Below, one piece after another: positions 55,937-64,000 of a DNA stretch of 64,000 bases (positions are counted from its first letter, which is position 1; every line of letters starts with the position of its first letter). This stretch comes from Psychrobacter maritimus (lineage in GTDB: Bacteria > Pseudomonadota > Gammaproteobacteria > Pseudomonadales > Moraxellaceae). A program made the position numbers and the translations under genes. Location: NCBI RefSeq assembly GCF_904846345.1, contig NZ_CAJHAJ010000002.1, forward strand, positions 372,001 to 436,000. Reading direction: 5' to 3'. Below the pieces are notes generated by a model that was not told the origin of the DNA, made no database searches, and saw only the letters and a program-made list of their open reading frames with translations.

Positions 55937-56806
55937 ATGCAAAATACCGCGCAACCCCTCAATGAAATGCTAGTCAGCAAATCGCTCTCAGCTGCTGATT
56001 ATGTCCCTACCCTTGATGCCATGCTATCGCGTACGTTGGCGCGTATCGCGCTCAAAAAAGAGCAAGGTCTACGCACCCCTGACGAGCTATGGATTGTCGA
56101 TCACAATGATGTCTATACGCTTGGACAAGCCGGTAAAGAAGAGCATATCCTGCAACGTACCAATACCCCTATTATCAAGACCGACCGCGGTGGTCAGGTG
56201 ACATGGCACGGGCATGGGCAGCTGGTTATATATTGGTTGTTTGATTTAGAAAGTTTAGGCTGGAGTGTACGCAATATGGTATCGCACGCCGAACAAGCGA
56301 TTGAAGATGTGGTCAATGACTGCCTAAAAAGCCACGCGTCTAATAGTGTCAATACCAGTGCCGATATCAGCGCCCATGCGCGCCGTGATGCGCCCGGTGT
56401 TTATTTATATAGCCATCTAAATACTGCCAGTAATGACAACGCTCAACCATTCACTGAGCTTCCGGCCGATGACGCCATTATGCTGGGTAAAATCGCCTCA
56501 CTTGGCTTTAAAATCAAGCATGGTTTTAGTTATCATGGGGTCGCGATTAATTTAGATTGTGATTTATCGGCTTTTAATGCGATTAATCCATGCGGCTATG
56601 CGGGCATGCAAATGTTACGACTGGCTGACTTTGTTGCGATGGATGAGCAAACGACGGATGAGCAAACGGCAGTGCAGACCGCTGAACAATCTATGCAAGC
56701 AATTGCAAACTGTTTAAGCTATGAGCAAGTGACCCAAAAGCTTATCGATAATATTGCCAAACGTCATGCGGGACATATCCAATTACGTGCCCTCGCCCCA
56801 AAGTAA
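55937..56806 (+). CDS. lipB: Octanoyltransferase (lipoate biosynthesis)
   Basis: The 289-residue enzyme transfers octanoyl groups from acyl carrier protein to lipoyl domains. The family motif RGGQVTWHGHGQLVIYW is present, and the lysine and cysteine expected in the second half appear in MLGKIASLGFKIKHGFSYHGVAI and INPCGYAGMQM. The catalytic region is interrupted by an extra loop (about residues 135-185). Length is greater than E. coli LipB (213) because of N-terminal, internal and C-terminal extensions. The start is an ATG with only weak upstream purines. Confidence 0.9.
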   Translation: MQNTAQPLNEMLVSKSLSAADYVPTLDAMLSRTLARIALKKEQGLRTPDELWIVDHNDVYTLGQAGKEEHILQRTNTPIIKTDRGGQVTWHGHGQLVIYWLFDLESLGWSVRNMVSHAEQAIEDVVNDCLKSHASNSVNTSADISAHARRDAPGVYLYSHLNTASNDNAQPFTELPADDAIMLGKIASLGFKIKHGFSYHGVAINLDCDLSAFNAINPCGYAGMQMLRLADFVAMDEQTTDEQTAVQTAEQSMQAIANCLSYEQVTQKLIDNIAKRHAGHIQLRALAPK

Positions 56807-56939
56807 TTTTTAAGTCTTTTTTATACAGTCTTGCTTACACAGTTTTTTTTAAATTAAATACTGTTCTTTGCATAATCCTTTTTTGCATAATATCGTGCAC
56901 GCTTAGACTTAAGCATTGTGAGAAAATTTGAGTCAAACT

Positions 56940-56948
56940 TGTTATAAT
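56940..56948 (+). promoter_or_regulatory. Extended -10 promoter upstream of ppa
   Basis: TGTTATAAT at 56940-56948 is a perfect extended -10 (TGnTATAAT). No matching -35 at 16-18 bases is clear. Transcription would start near 56955, about 90 bases before ppa. Confidence 0.6.
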
Positions 56949-57046
56949 CGCAGGCGCACAAATTGGGCGCAGCAATAACCTTAGCGCGCCAACATTTAAC
57001 CCTTTATCATTGAAGTATTCATAACAAAAGCACCTTGGAGCAACTT

Positions 57047-57577
57047 ATGGCAGATTTTAATAAAATTTTGGACGCAGGCGACGTCGATGGCGGCATCATT
57101 AATGTGGTCGTAGAAATCCCAACTGGTAGCAGCCATAAAATTGAGTGGAATCGCGAATTGGCAGTTTTTGAACTTGACCGTGTTGATCCACAGATTTTTG
57201 CTAAACCTTGTAACTATGGTTTTATTCCGCAAACCCTTGATGAAGATGGCGACGAGTTAGATGCGCTTATCATCACAGAACAGCCTTTGCCTACTGGTAT
57301 TTTCTTAAAAGCGAAAGTAATCGGCGTGATGAAATTCGTTGATGATGGCGAAGTTGATGACAAAATCGTCGTCGTACCGGCTGACGACCGTGATACAGGC
57401 AATGCTTATAACAGCCTAGAAGATTTACCAAAGCAGCTTATCAACCAATTGCAATTCCATTTTAGCCACTATAAAGACCTTAAAAAAGCCGGTACAACGG
57501 TGGTTGAATCTTGGGGTGACGTCGCAGAAGCTAAAGAAGTCATCAAAGAGTCTATCCAACGCTGGAAAGACCTATAA
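57047..57577 (+). CDS. ppa: Inorganic pyrophosphatase
   Basis: From the ATG at 57047 (GGAG upstream) the protein has 176 residues, the E. coli length. The family I active site is present: HKIEWNRELAVFELDR (Lys, Glu, Arg), CNYGFIPQTL, DEDGDELDALII (the metal-binding aspartates DGDxxD) and VPADDRD. It hydrolyses pyrophosphate and pulls biosynthetic reactions forward. An in-frame TTG 12 bases upstream is rejected. Confidence 0.97.
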   Translation: MADFNKILDAGDVDGGIINVVVEIPTGSSHKIEWNRELAVFELDRVDPQIFAKPCNYGFIPQTLDEDGDELDALIITEQPLPTGIFLKAKVIGVMKFVDDGEVDDKIVVVPADDRDTGNAYNSLEDLPKQLINQLQFHFSHYKDLKKAGTTVVESWGDVAEAKEVIKESIQRWKDL

Positions 57578-57644
57578 ATTGTCCTAGATAATTTATAAGA
57601 AGCGTTTATTGCCATTTTTTTATTAAAATAGGATAAGCGCCATG

Positions 57645-57683
57645 AAAATACCGCAGACATGATAATGGTTGCGGTATTTTTTT
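57645..57683 (+). terminator. Terminator after ppa
   Basis: AAATACCGCA (57646-57655) pairs with TGCGGTATTT (57670-57679) and is followed by further T. Confidence 0.8.
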
Positions 57684-57685
57684 GC

Positions 57686-57716
57686 TTGAATTTTGCGCCG
57701 ATAAAATGGTTATAAT
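57686..57716 (+). promoter_or_regulatory. Promoter of the small membrane-tethered protein gene
   Basis: TTGAAT (57686-57691), 19-base spacer, TATAAT (57711-57716), 41 bases before the ATG of the following gene. The spacer is slightly long. Confidence 0.5.
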
Positions 57717-57756
57717 ACTCTCACCTACCTAGTATCACACCCAAATAAGGACTGTC

Positions 57757-58221
57757 ATGTTTGACTCTGATTCAGGCTCAACGCCCACCAATAAAAAACT
57801 GCCAAAAGCTGTGATGATGATGGTCGAAAAAGGCAATTTGGTGCAGGCAATTAAAACCTTGGCCGCTGATGAAAATATCAGTATGGATGCCGCCAAATCT
57901 CGCATAGATACTTATGAGCTTGCGCTAAAGAACCAGCAGCAGCAAACCCTCACGACTATCGCCAACAAACAAGGTATCCCAAGCCAAGCCTTTAGCTTTG
58001 ATAGAGAACAAGTTGAAGAAGAGACAGAGCGTCTGACAAAGACTCGCGTTAAAACCACGCCCACAGAGCAAGGCTTCCAAAGTCTACAAGACGGCGTTGA
58101 CAGTCAGCTCAATGACTTGGGCTATAAAAAACCGCTTATTCCTTATTGGGCAAAGCGGCTATTGGTCATTGCTGCGGTGATGGCAGGATTGTTCTGGATA
58201 ATGTGGCGAATTTTTGGCTAG
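57757..58221 (+). CDS. Unknown protein with C-terminal membrane anchor
   Basis: I do not recognise a known family. The 154-residue protein is mostly polar and helical (VEKGNLVQAIKTLAADENISMDAAKSRI, with an amphipathic repeat resembling a small UBA-like helix bundle), rich in Gln/Lys/Glu from about 60 to 120, and ends with a single membrane helix (AKRLLVIAAVMAGLFWIMWRIFG). The predicted topology is cytoplasmic domain with C-terminal tail anchor. A promoter and AAGGAC ribosome binding site precede it. It is probably a real gene from its composition and spacing. Confidence 0.7.
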   Translation: MFDSDSGSTPTNKKLPKAVMMMVEKGNLVQAIKTLAADENISMDAAKSRIDTYELALKNQQQQTLTTIANKQGIPSQAFSFDREQVEEETERLTKTRVKTTPTEQGFQSLQDGVDSQLNDLGYKKPLIPYWAKRLLVIAAVMAGLFWIMWRIFG

Positions 58222-58313
58222 TCTGTTATAAGTGGTTCCATTATGGCAGTCTGTTTTAAGTGGTCTGTTAATAGGTTCAGAGGGTAAAATAAATGGTTCC
58301 GTTGGGGTATACC

Positions 58314-59024
58314 TTAAGGGAACTGCAGTTCACAGTCAAAATTTTTCGTATGGTCTATAATATAGTGCCTATAATCTCTACGTTTGGATCCTAAACTATT
58401 TGACTGTTCTTTAAGAATGGTTTGATAGTTTTTATTAAAGTTACTCAATAAATAAGCCGCTGACGAATCAATGATGAATCGGTTGTTAGGTTTGTCAAAA
58501 CGTGCTAAATAAGTATAAGTAGTATTAATACCTGATGATCCTTTTTCGGCAACATCATTATCTATGTTATAAACTATACAATTCGTTAATGACTCTTCTA
58601 CAGGCATTTCAAGCAGATAATAGATAGTATTATTATACTCAACAGCGTTAGTTGCTAAATTAAATTCTGGAATTTTATCTGTCTTTTTTAACCCTTCTTT
58701 AGTCAGCACATACATATTTTTATGGGGATACATCTTCTCATTGGTACTAGCATTCAACATATAATATTCATAACTCAGCAAATCTCGAGGGGCACTTTCG
58801 ATTATGGAATAATACTCTTGATAGACAGTATGAGTAATAAGATAGTATTTATCTCCCTCTATATTTATAGCCCAACCCTCCTCATTGCCACTTATGTCCT
58901 CAACCTTTTCTTTATGAATTTTTAAAAAATAGTTACTACTGGTTTCACATTTAGGTAGCAAAGTTGCTAAGAATATTAGGATAATTATTATAGACAGCAC
59001 TTTTAAAGTCTTTACACTTGTCAC
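58314..59024 (-). CDS. Unknown protein with N-terminal membrane anchor
   Basis: The 236-residue protein has one hydrophobic segment at residues 8-25 (VLSIIIILIFLATLL), no usable lipobox, and a largely polar, Tyr/Asn/Lys-rich remainder. I do not recognise the family. The codon use and composition are AT-rich relative to flanking genes. A GTG start (59024) with GGAG about 12 bases upstream is used. It is transcribed away from the next two genes, and the same region has lower GC, so it looks acquired. It may be a secreted or membrane-anchored accessory protein. Confidence 0.6.
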   Translation of the reverse strand: MTSVKTLKVLSIIIILIFLATLLPKCETSSNYFLKIHKEKVEDISGNEEGWAINIEGDKYYLITHTVYQEYYSIIESAPRDLLSYEYYMLNASTNEKMYPHKNMYVLTKEGLKKTDKIPEFNLATNAVEYNNTIYYLLEMPVEESLTNCIVYNIDNDVAEKGSSGINTTYTYLARFDKPNNRFIIDSSAAYLLSNFNKNYQTILKEQSNSLGSKRRDYRHYIIDHTKNFDCELQFP

Positions 59025-59279
59025 TATTTAAATACTCCGCCTTGCCTTGATTTTGACAACATCAGCTGCTCAGAAAGTACACCGTGAAGTACACTACAAT
59101 GATCTAAAAAATCAAACTCTTGATACTATTAGTCTACAGCCAAACATTCAAGTCCTCACTAGGGTACCGAACCATTGAAAGTACCTGATTGGTTCGCCAT
59201 ATATTTCTTAAAATGAATCCTTCTAGCATTACCGTTTCTACTAGCACGATTAATAACTCCTCTTTCAGAGAAGATTAAC

Positions 59280-60215
59280 ATGAGTAATATGCAACGATTG
59301 AAATCAACATTGTTAAATAAAAGTAACGGTAAATGGTATCAGAAGGGTAAATGGTATCAGCGCGATAAGCTATACACAGGCATTATCTTCTTTGATAAAC
59401 CTGACCATCAACTTGAAGCTTATGAAGTTAAAAACGGAGAGATTGGTAAACCGTATGTCTCACCGTGTCAGATAGGGCTATCTTCACCTATTCAAATAGA
59501 CTCTTCAGGGTTTTGTAATGAAGATGAAGACGAGTATGGTTGTGGAACAATACCGCAATTTTATCAAGGTAATTTATATCAAGGTATGTCATATACCTTC
59601 AACGAAGGTATATGCGATAGAGAGATCTATACCATTGAAAATGGCGAAACAGAAAATCAAATTATGTGGAGGACAAAACCCCATGAGCCATCCATGTTTG
59701 AACTTCGATACGAATATGATCAATCAGGCTTCTACTATAGAAATAGTAGAGATGATATAAATTTTGGTTATAGTAAAACTTGTAAAGAAACCAATCGGCT
59801 TGAAGATATAGATATTACATATATCCCAAAATTAAATCGTATAAAACGTTTTACAGCTATAGATAATATTATTCACTCAAAAAACTACCTTGATTGTCCC
59901 ATCCCTGTTCCAGAGATATATGAGCTGATAGAAAATTATCAAAATTTTACATTTGATACGTTCATACGTTTGAAGATAAGCGAAGATATTGCAGAAGATT
60001 TGTTCGATAAATGGGCAAAGAACAATAGCTTTATACACGTGGAGTTTATGTACATCACTGGATTAAACGGACTTCATAATTTAGAAATATTTAATGATAA
60101 AGAAGAGTTTAGTAGTTTAAAGGAACTACGTATCAAAGAAAGTGAAGTACTACCTCAAAAAGTTGAGCAGCTGAAAAAATATAGTAATAACTTTAAATTG
60201 ATTATCTATAAATAG
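59280..60215 (+). CDS. Unknown protein with YwqK/MORN-like repeats
   Basis: I do not recognise a full-length homologue. The 311-residue protein has two short segments of the YwqK/MORN style, a Tyr-Gly-x-hydrophobic strand followed by E..Y/E..NGE: LYTGIIFFDKPDHQ..YEVKNGEIG (about 31-55) and LYQGMSYTFNEG..YTIENGE. An in-frame 18-base duplication near the N-terminus encodes GKWYQK-GKWYQR. The C-terminal half ends with leucine/isoleucine-rich LHNLEIFNDKEEFSSL. Composition is AT-rich. Such repeats are used in immunity or antitoxin-like proteins, but this is only suggestive. The next gene starts four bases after its stop, so the two are likely coupled. Confidence 0.6.
   Translation: MSNMQRLKSTLLNKSNGKWYQKGKWYQRDKLYTGIIFFDKPDHQLEAYEVKNGEIGKPYVSPCQIGLSSPIQIDSSGFCNEDEDEYGCGTIPQFYQGNLYQGMSYTFNEGICDREIYTIENGETENQIMWRTKPHEPSMFELRYEYDQSGFYYRNSRDDINFGYSKTCKETNRLEDIDITYIPKLNRIKRFTAIDNIIHSKNYLDCPIPVPEIYELIENYQNFTFDTFIRLKISEDIAEDLFDKWAKNNSFIHVEFMYITGLNGLHNLEIFNDKEEFSSLKELRIKESEVLPQKVEQLKKYSNNFKLIIYK
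59328..59360 (+). repeat. 18-bp in-frame duplication
   Basis: GGTAAATGGTATCAG occurs at 59328-59342 and again at 59346-59360, separated by AAG, giving an 18-base unit (six codons). It lies within the preceding unknown gene. Confidence 0.95.
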
Positions 60216-60219
60216 ATCT

Positions 60220-60753
60220 ATGAGGGCTAAATTGATATTTTTAATATTAGATGTGCATTATAAAACAGACGTGGTACAAAAGCTGGACAGCGCTAAAGTA
60301 GCGGGCATACGTTTTCAAGGTATAGAGATTAATGAGATATTAAGTGAGCATACTGTCAACGTGAATAATGTTGCGCCTTATGAGTCAGGGCAATTTTATA
60401 AACGAGAATTGCCTTGCTTACTGGCTTTGATTAACCAGATTGACGAACCTTTTGATGTAATTATCATCGACGGCTATGTATTTTTAGATGGTGTTATCAA
60501 AGCAGGATTGGGTAAGTATTTATATGATAATCTTGCTAATAAAAAGCCTATCATCGGTATTGCTAAAAACCATTTCTATGACATTACTAAAGACTATGCT
60601 GTTTGGCGAGGGATAAGTAAGCACCCACTATATGTCACCAGTATTGGTACAGAAATCACGAAGGCTAAAGAGATGGTAAGTAGGATGGATGGCGAACATA
60701 GAATGCCAAAAATGGTTACTTACGTAGATAAACTAGGCCGTGTCATCAATTAG
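60220..60753 (+). CDS. Endonuclease V-like protein
   Basis: The 177-residue protein resembles endonuclease V (Nfi), which cuts DNA or RNA next to deaminated bases such as hypoxanthine. The opening LILDVHYKTD matches the family's first metal-binding segment (catalytic Asp), FYKRELPCLLALI matches the wedge/active-site helix region, DVIIIDGYVFLD supplies the second acidic motif and GLGKYLYDNLANKKPIIGIAKN the conserved Gly-Leu..Lys-Asn segment. It is shorter than E. coli Nfi (223). Full conservation of the catalytic set should be confirmed by alignment. It follows the YwqK-like gene by four bases, with no ribosome binding site, so it is probably translationally coupled to it. Confidence 0.75.
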   Translation: MRAKLIFLILDVHYKTDVVQKLDSAKVAGIRFQGIEINEILSEHTVNVNNVAPYESGQFYKRELPCLLALINQIDEPFDVIIIDGYVFLDGVIKAGLGKYLYDNLANKKPIIGIAKNHFYDITKDYAVWRGISKHPLYVTSIGTEITKAKEMVSRMDGEHRMPKMVTYVDKLGRVIN

Positions 60754-60891
60754 AACACCTATACCTATTGAAATAAATTCCGCTACAGCCATACCCTCAC
60801 TAGATAACAGCCCTTATTCCCATAACGGTGATTATGTTAAATAGAAATCCATTACACCCATTTATATAATTAAAAATAATTTTAAGACATT

Positions 60892-60922
60892 AAAAAAGAG
60901 ATACCGTAGCATCTCTTTTTTT
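60892..60922. terminator. Terminator between the endonuclease V-like gene and acr1
   Basis: AAAAAAGAGAT (60892-60902) pairs with ATCTCTTTTTT (60911-60921) around ACCGTAGC; flanking genes converge, so it may serve both. Confidence 0.85.
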
Positions 60923-60943
60923 AAATTCATCAGACATATTATC

Positions 60944-61831
60944 TTAGTGATGCTCACCCGGTAAAATTCTAGCAAAGGCACGCTGAGCAATATTTGGTTT
61001 TTTATCACTCGTCAATCCAGCACGAGTACTTGGGAAAATACGATAACCCATCGATTGAATACCAACGTTAATAGCTGGTGCTAATGAATAAGTCGCTGAG
61101 GCAAATTTGCCCATGTTACTGGCAATACTGTTTGGTTTATGGACAATCGCTTTGGCAACCATCATCGCCGCCTCATCCGGCATAAGCGCAGGCATGTAGC
61201 GATATAACTTAGTTGGCTCAATCATCGGCGTACGCACCAACGGCATAAAGATATTGGTAATCGTGACATTATCGCCTTTTACTTCAGCAGCCAAGCAGCG
61301 ACTAAAGGCATCCAATGCCGATTTTGAAGCGACATAAGCGGCAAAGCGCGGGCTATTCGCCAGCACACCAATCGATGATATATTAACAATTTGACCAGTC
61401 TGACGTTCAATCATCGTCGGCAAAAATCCAAGCACTATTTTAACCGCGCCAAAGTAATTGATATCCATGGTACGCTCAAAATCATGGAAGCGATCTATAG
61501 ACTCGTGTACCGAGCGGCGAATTGAGCGACCAGCGTTATTAACCAAGACATCTACATGACCGAAATCTGCCAAAATTTGCGCGCTGACTTTTTCTATATC
61601 ATCCATATTGGTCAGATCACAAGGGTAATAAGTAGCTCTACCACCAAGCTCCTCGATACTGTCTTTCACGGCTTTTAATTTGTCTTCAGTACGTGCCAAC
61701 AAAATCACATGAGCACCGCATTCACTGAGCAAATAGGCCGTACGCTCACCAATACCACTTGATGCCCCTGTGATAATAACATGCTTATCTTTGACTGCTT
61801 TGCTGATTGCTTTTTTTGAGGGATTGGCCAT
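60944..61831 (-). CDS. acr1: Acr1-like fatty acyl-CoA reductase (SDR)
   Basis: The 295-residue short-chain dehydrogenase has the NADPH motif TGASSGIGERTAYLL, NNAGRS, catalytic Ser in VNISSIGV and YVASK. From memory it strongly resembles Acinetobacter Acr1, which reduces fatty acyl-CoA to the fatty aldehyde for wax ester synthesis: matching stretches include VHESIDRFHDFERTM, SSIGVLANSPRFAAYVASKS, FMPLVRTPMI and a C-terminus ending FARILPGEHH. Hence the likely pathway is storage wax ester or fatty alcohol synthesis. AAGGA precedes the ATG. No wax ester synthase gene is seen nearby. Confidence 0.85.
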   Translation of the reverse strand: MANPSKKAISKAVKDKHVIITGASSGIGERTAYLLSECGAHVILLARTEDKLKAVKDSIEELGGRATYYPCDLTNMDDIEKVSAQILADFGHVDVLVNNAGRSIRRSVHESIDRFHDFERTMDINYFGAVKIVLGFLPTMIERQTGQIVNISSIGVLANSPRFAAYVASKSALDAFSRCLAAEVKGDNVTITNIFMPLVRTPMIEPTKLYRYMPALMPDEAAMMVAKAIVHKPNSIASNMGKFASATYSLAPAINVGIQSMGYRIFPSTRAGLTSDKKPNIAQRAFARILPGEHH

Positions 61832-61999
61832 AAAAGATCCTTTTCGTAAATGATACTTCCGTTAATGTTCGCCTAAAGCATAACAAATATAATTGGATTG
61901 AAGTTAATAAATAAGCCGTAAAATGCATTTAATATCATGAATATTAGCAGTTAGGTATTTATTATCAAGTGTATTGCTTAAACTGACCGTTTTTTCTTG

Positions 62000-63037
62000 C
62001 TATTCGTGCGCGTGTAAAAAGTCTTCGACCACGCGAAACTGCCCAGCGGTACTCTCTTCACCATACATGGCTTGGCGAAAAGCGTTGGAATTAGGGATGC
62101 CGGTGGTATACCACGCAATGTGCTTGCGAGCAATTCGGCAGCCTGAATATTCGCCGTAAAACTCATATAGCTCTTGCAAATGCGCTAGGACAATCTCTTT
62201 TATCTCGCTCACACTAGGTGCAGCAAGCACTTCTCCTGAGCGCAAAAAATGCTCGATATCGCGAAATATCCAAGGCTGCCCTTGCGCAGCACGCCCTATC
62301 ATCACCGCATCACAACCGGTCAGCTCATAGACACGCTGCGCTTTTTGCGCGCTATCGATATCGCCATTGGCAATCACTGGAATACTGATGCTTTCTTTGA
62401 CCTCACGGATCAGCTCATAACGCGCCTCGCCAGTGTACATATCCTCGCGAGTACGCCCATGAATGGCAATCGCCGCAATACCTGCTTGCTCAGCGCGCTT
62501 CGCCACGCGTAAAATATTCTCACGTCCATTCTCATAGCCCAATCGGGTTTTTAAAGTGACGGGCGCATTGACGCTATTTACAGCAGCATCTAGCAAGCGC
62601 GCGACCAAATCTTCATCTTGCAAAAGTGCAGAACCCGCCAACCTACGGCACACTTTTTTGGCAGGACAGCCCATATTGATATCAATAATCTGTGCGCCAT
62701 TATCAATCTGATAACGTGCCGCTTCTGCCAATTTATCAGGTTCTGCGCCGGCTATTTGCGCAGAGATAGGCGCTATTTCGTTGTCAAAATTGGCACGATA
62801 GAGCGATTTTTTGCGTGCATAAAGCGCCGTATCAGCGATAATCATCTCACTGACCGCATGCCCTGCCCCAAAGGATTTACACAAGCGTCGAAAGGGATTG
62901 TCGGTCACGCCAGCCATCGGTGCGACCATCAGGCGATTTTCAATCGTCAAGCCGCCAATGACCAATGGCTGCAATAAAGGATGGTCATTAGCAGTTTGTG
63001 CTGATGATTGACTAGACACTGGATTATTTATAGGCAT
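62000..63037 (-). CDS. dusB: tRNA-dihydrouridine synthase B
   Basis: The 345-residue FMN enzyme reduces uridines in tRNA to dihydrouridine. Landmarks are VAPMAGVTDNPFRRLC, DINMGCPAKKVCRR (catalytic Cys), AIHGRTREDMYTG and ANGDIDSAQKA, GRAAQGQPWIFRDI, typical of DusB. The N-terminus has about 25 polar residues before the barrel. The first possible ATG (63037) sits directly after the T-run of a hairpin terminator and has no ribosome binding site; an in-frame TGA lies shortly upstream, so the start is uncertain and a downstream TTG is possible. fis, often next to dusB, is not here. Confidence 0.94.
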   Translation of the reverse strand: MPINNPVSSQSSAQTANDHPLLQPLVIGGLTIENRLMVAPMAGVTDNPFRRLCKSFGAGHAVSEMIIADTALYARKKSLYRANFDNEIAPISAQIAGAEPDKLAEAARYQIDNGAQIIDINMGCPAKKVCRRLAGSALLQDEDLVARLLDAAVNSVNAPVTLKTRLGYENGRENILRVAKRAEQAGIAAIAIHGRTREDMYTGEARYELIREVKESISIPVIANGDIDSAQKAQRVYELTGCDAVMIGRAAQGQPWIFRDIEHFLRSGEVLAAPSVSEIKEIVLAHLQELYEFYGEYSGCRIARKHIAWYTTGIPNSNAFRQAMYGEESTAGQFRVVEDFLHAHE

Positions 63038-63073
63038 AAAAAACGGCTTGATTCATGGTGAAAACAAGCCGTT
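63038..63073 (-). terminator. Terminator of the BCCT gene abutting the dusB start
   Basis: On the minus strand AACGGCTTG (63073-63065) pairs with CAAGCCGTT (63050-63042), followed by a T-run (63043-63038) that ends exactly at the ATG of dusB (63037). It ends the transcript from the BCCT gene. Confidence 0.8.
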
Positions 63074-63148
63074 ATTCTAAGGGTTCGTACGCATATTGCA
63101 AGTCATTCAGGCAATCATTTGCTCAGCGCACGTCAAGGGACAAAATGC

Positions 63149-64000
63149 CTATTTATCAAAGACACTGCCCTGCTCTAAGGTAATGTCATCATCGTGCTCT
63201 TGCATACGCCACGGTAAAATATCTGGCGATTCATTGATAAAGTGCAAGTATTTCTCGAACTGATCAATAATGTCATTAATCACTGACTCTGGTTGATAGC
63301 CATACAAATCGTAGGTTTGACCACCACGGCGCAAGTAAACCTCCGCACGATAATGATGCTCTTGCGGTAATTTATTCGCCATCGCTTCCGTATAATAATC
63401 AGGCGCTTCATGTTCTGACAAGCGCACTTCGTACCAAAATTCAACGTTATCGCCGCCTCGTAACTCAAGCACCACGCGATCATTGACCTCATCATAGTTC
63501 ACATCAGGTAACCAGCCTGTTTCAGCAAATTTTTCTGAGACTTCATTCATCGACGAGACAACTGTACCTTTAATATAATTCAGTACTTTTTCACGCGTTG
63601 GCTGCTGCGTCATATAATCAATACGGTCGCGCCATGCGTCTAGTTTAAGGAGATGCGGCGGCAGATGATTGTCATTGGCCAAGCTTTGATTGCGATGACC
63701 TTCGATACGTAGCGCACGCCACATGCCAAATATGGCAATTAAGATAATCACCGCAAAAGGCAATGCACTGACGATGGCGGCGGTTTGTAAGGCCGTTAAG
63801 CCCCCTGCAATCAGCAGTACTGCAGCGACCGCGCCCTCAGTGACCACCCAAAATGAGCGCTGCCACCATGGTGTATCGCTACGGCCACCCGCTGCGAGTG
63901 AATCAATCACCAACGACCCAGAATCCGATGAAGTCACAAAAAAGGTAATAATCAATAAAACGGTCAATGAAGAGACAAATTCAGTAAAGGGTAGATTCTC
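63149..64000 (-). CDS. BCCT family transporter, C-terminal part (partial at window edge)
   Basis: The frame is open to the right edge of the window, so the N-terminal two thirds are missing. The visible part has about 284 residues: the end of the membrane domain (IITFFVTSSDSGSLVIDSLAAGG, a BCCT hallmark, then TEGAVAAVLLIAGGLTALQTAAIV and ALPFAVIILIAIFGMWRAL) followed by a cytoplasmic tail of about 190 residues with WRDRIDYMTQQPTREKVLNYIKGTV and FWYEVRLSEHEAPDYY, the long regulatory domain of BetT-type choline transporters. Uptake of betaine or choline is likely; the exact substrate cannot be read. Confidence 0.9.
   Translation of the reverse strand, partial: ENLPFTEFVSSLTVLLIITFFVTSSDSGSLVIDSLAAGGRSDTPWWQRSFWVVTEGAVAAVLLIAGGLTALQTAAIVSALPFAVIILIAIFGMWRALRIEGHRNQSLANDNHLPPHLLKLDAWRDRIDYMTQQPTREKVLNYIKGTVVSSMNEVSEKFAETGWLPDVNYDEVNDRVVLELRGGDNVEFWYEVRLSEHEAPDYYTEAMANKLPQEHHYRAEVYLRRGGQTYDLYGYQPESVINDIIDQFEKYLHFINESPDILPWRMQEHDDDITLEQGSVFDK

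Overview
This window reads as a chromosomal segment of a gammaproteobacterium of the Moraxellaceae, most likely Psychrobacter. The support is an Acr1-type fatty acyl-CoA reductase very like the Acinetobacter enzyme, a gspL-gspM pair next to sixA and gpsA, a three-domain TlpA-MsrA-MsrB lipoprotein, a moderate-to-low GC content by eye with AT-rich spacers, and protein sequences typical of that family. The genus call is inference from protein resemblance; no 16S gene is present and I found no tRNA, rRNA, CRISPR array, complete insertion sequence or prophage.

Layout. 1-3.4 kb: the end of dnaG and all of rpoD, separated by a T-rich repetitive spacer. 3.5-7.8 kb: a Bcr/CflA-type drug exporter with its TetR regulator and an operator-like inverted repeat, a TPP riboswitch with terminator in front of tenA, a methyltransferase and a YbeD-like protein. 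7.8-14.3 kb: the class Ia ribonucleotide reductase locus (NrdR boxes, nrdA, nrdB, yfaE ferredoxin). nrdA and nrdB are separated by about 2 kb of accessory DNA: a frameshifted unknown gene, a StbDE/RelBE-like toxin-antitoxin pair with twin palindromic operators, and a solitary antitoxin-like gene. 14.3-25.2 kb: envelope genes (a DegS/AlgW-like protease, Nif3-like protein, an MltF-like lytic transglycosylase, an MltD-like one with seven LysM repeats, an NTF2-like secreted protein, and a DUF21-CBS membrane protein whose end runs into a 15-bp minisatellite). 25.6-29.5 kb: yajC, secD, secF. 29.6-43.6 kb: MATE exporter, azlCD, purF, cvpA, pyrD, a DUF4870-like membrane protein, gspL-gspM, sixA, gpsA, nitroreductase, zapE and an alpha/beta hydrolase. 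43.8-57.6 kb: YecR-like lipoprotein, xseA, xseB, pncB, the Msr fusion, a glycine-betaine-type ABC importer whose binding protein and permease are one polypeptide, an aldehyde dehydrogenase, lipB and ppa. 57.7-60.8 kb: unknown genes, part of them AT-rich, including an endonuclease V-like gene. 60.9-64 kb: acr1, dusB and the C-terminal part of a BCCT transporter.

Most of the window is ordinary core metabolism and envelope function. The parts that deserve a second look are (i) a dispersed family of about 66-76 bp imperfect palindromes, five copies, all intergenic, whose terminal arms change together in a way that suggests a conserved hairpin; (ii) the toxin-antitoxin island inside nrdAB, with a solitary gene whose C-terminal tail resembles that of the adjacent antitoxin; (iii) the AT-rich 58.3-60.8 kb block; and (iv) several short tandem repeats placed directly against gene ends or leaders.
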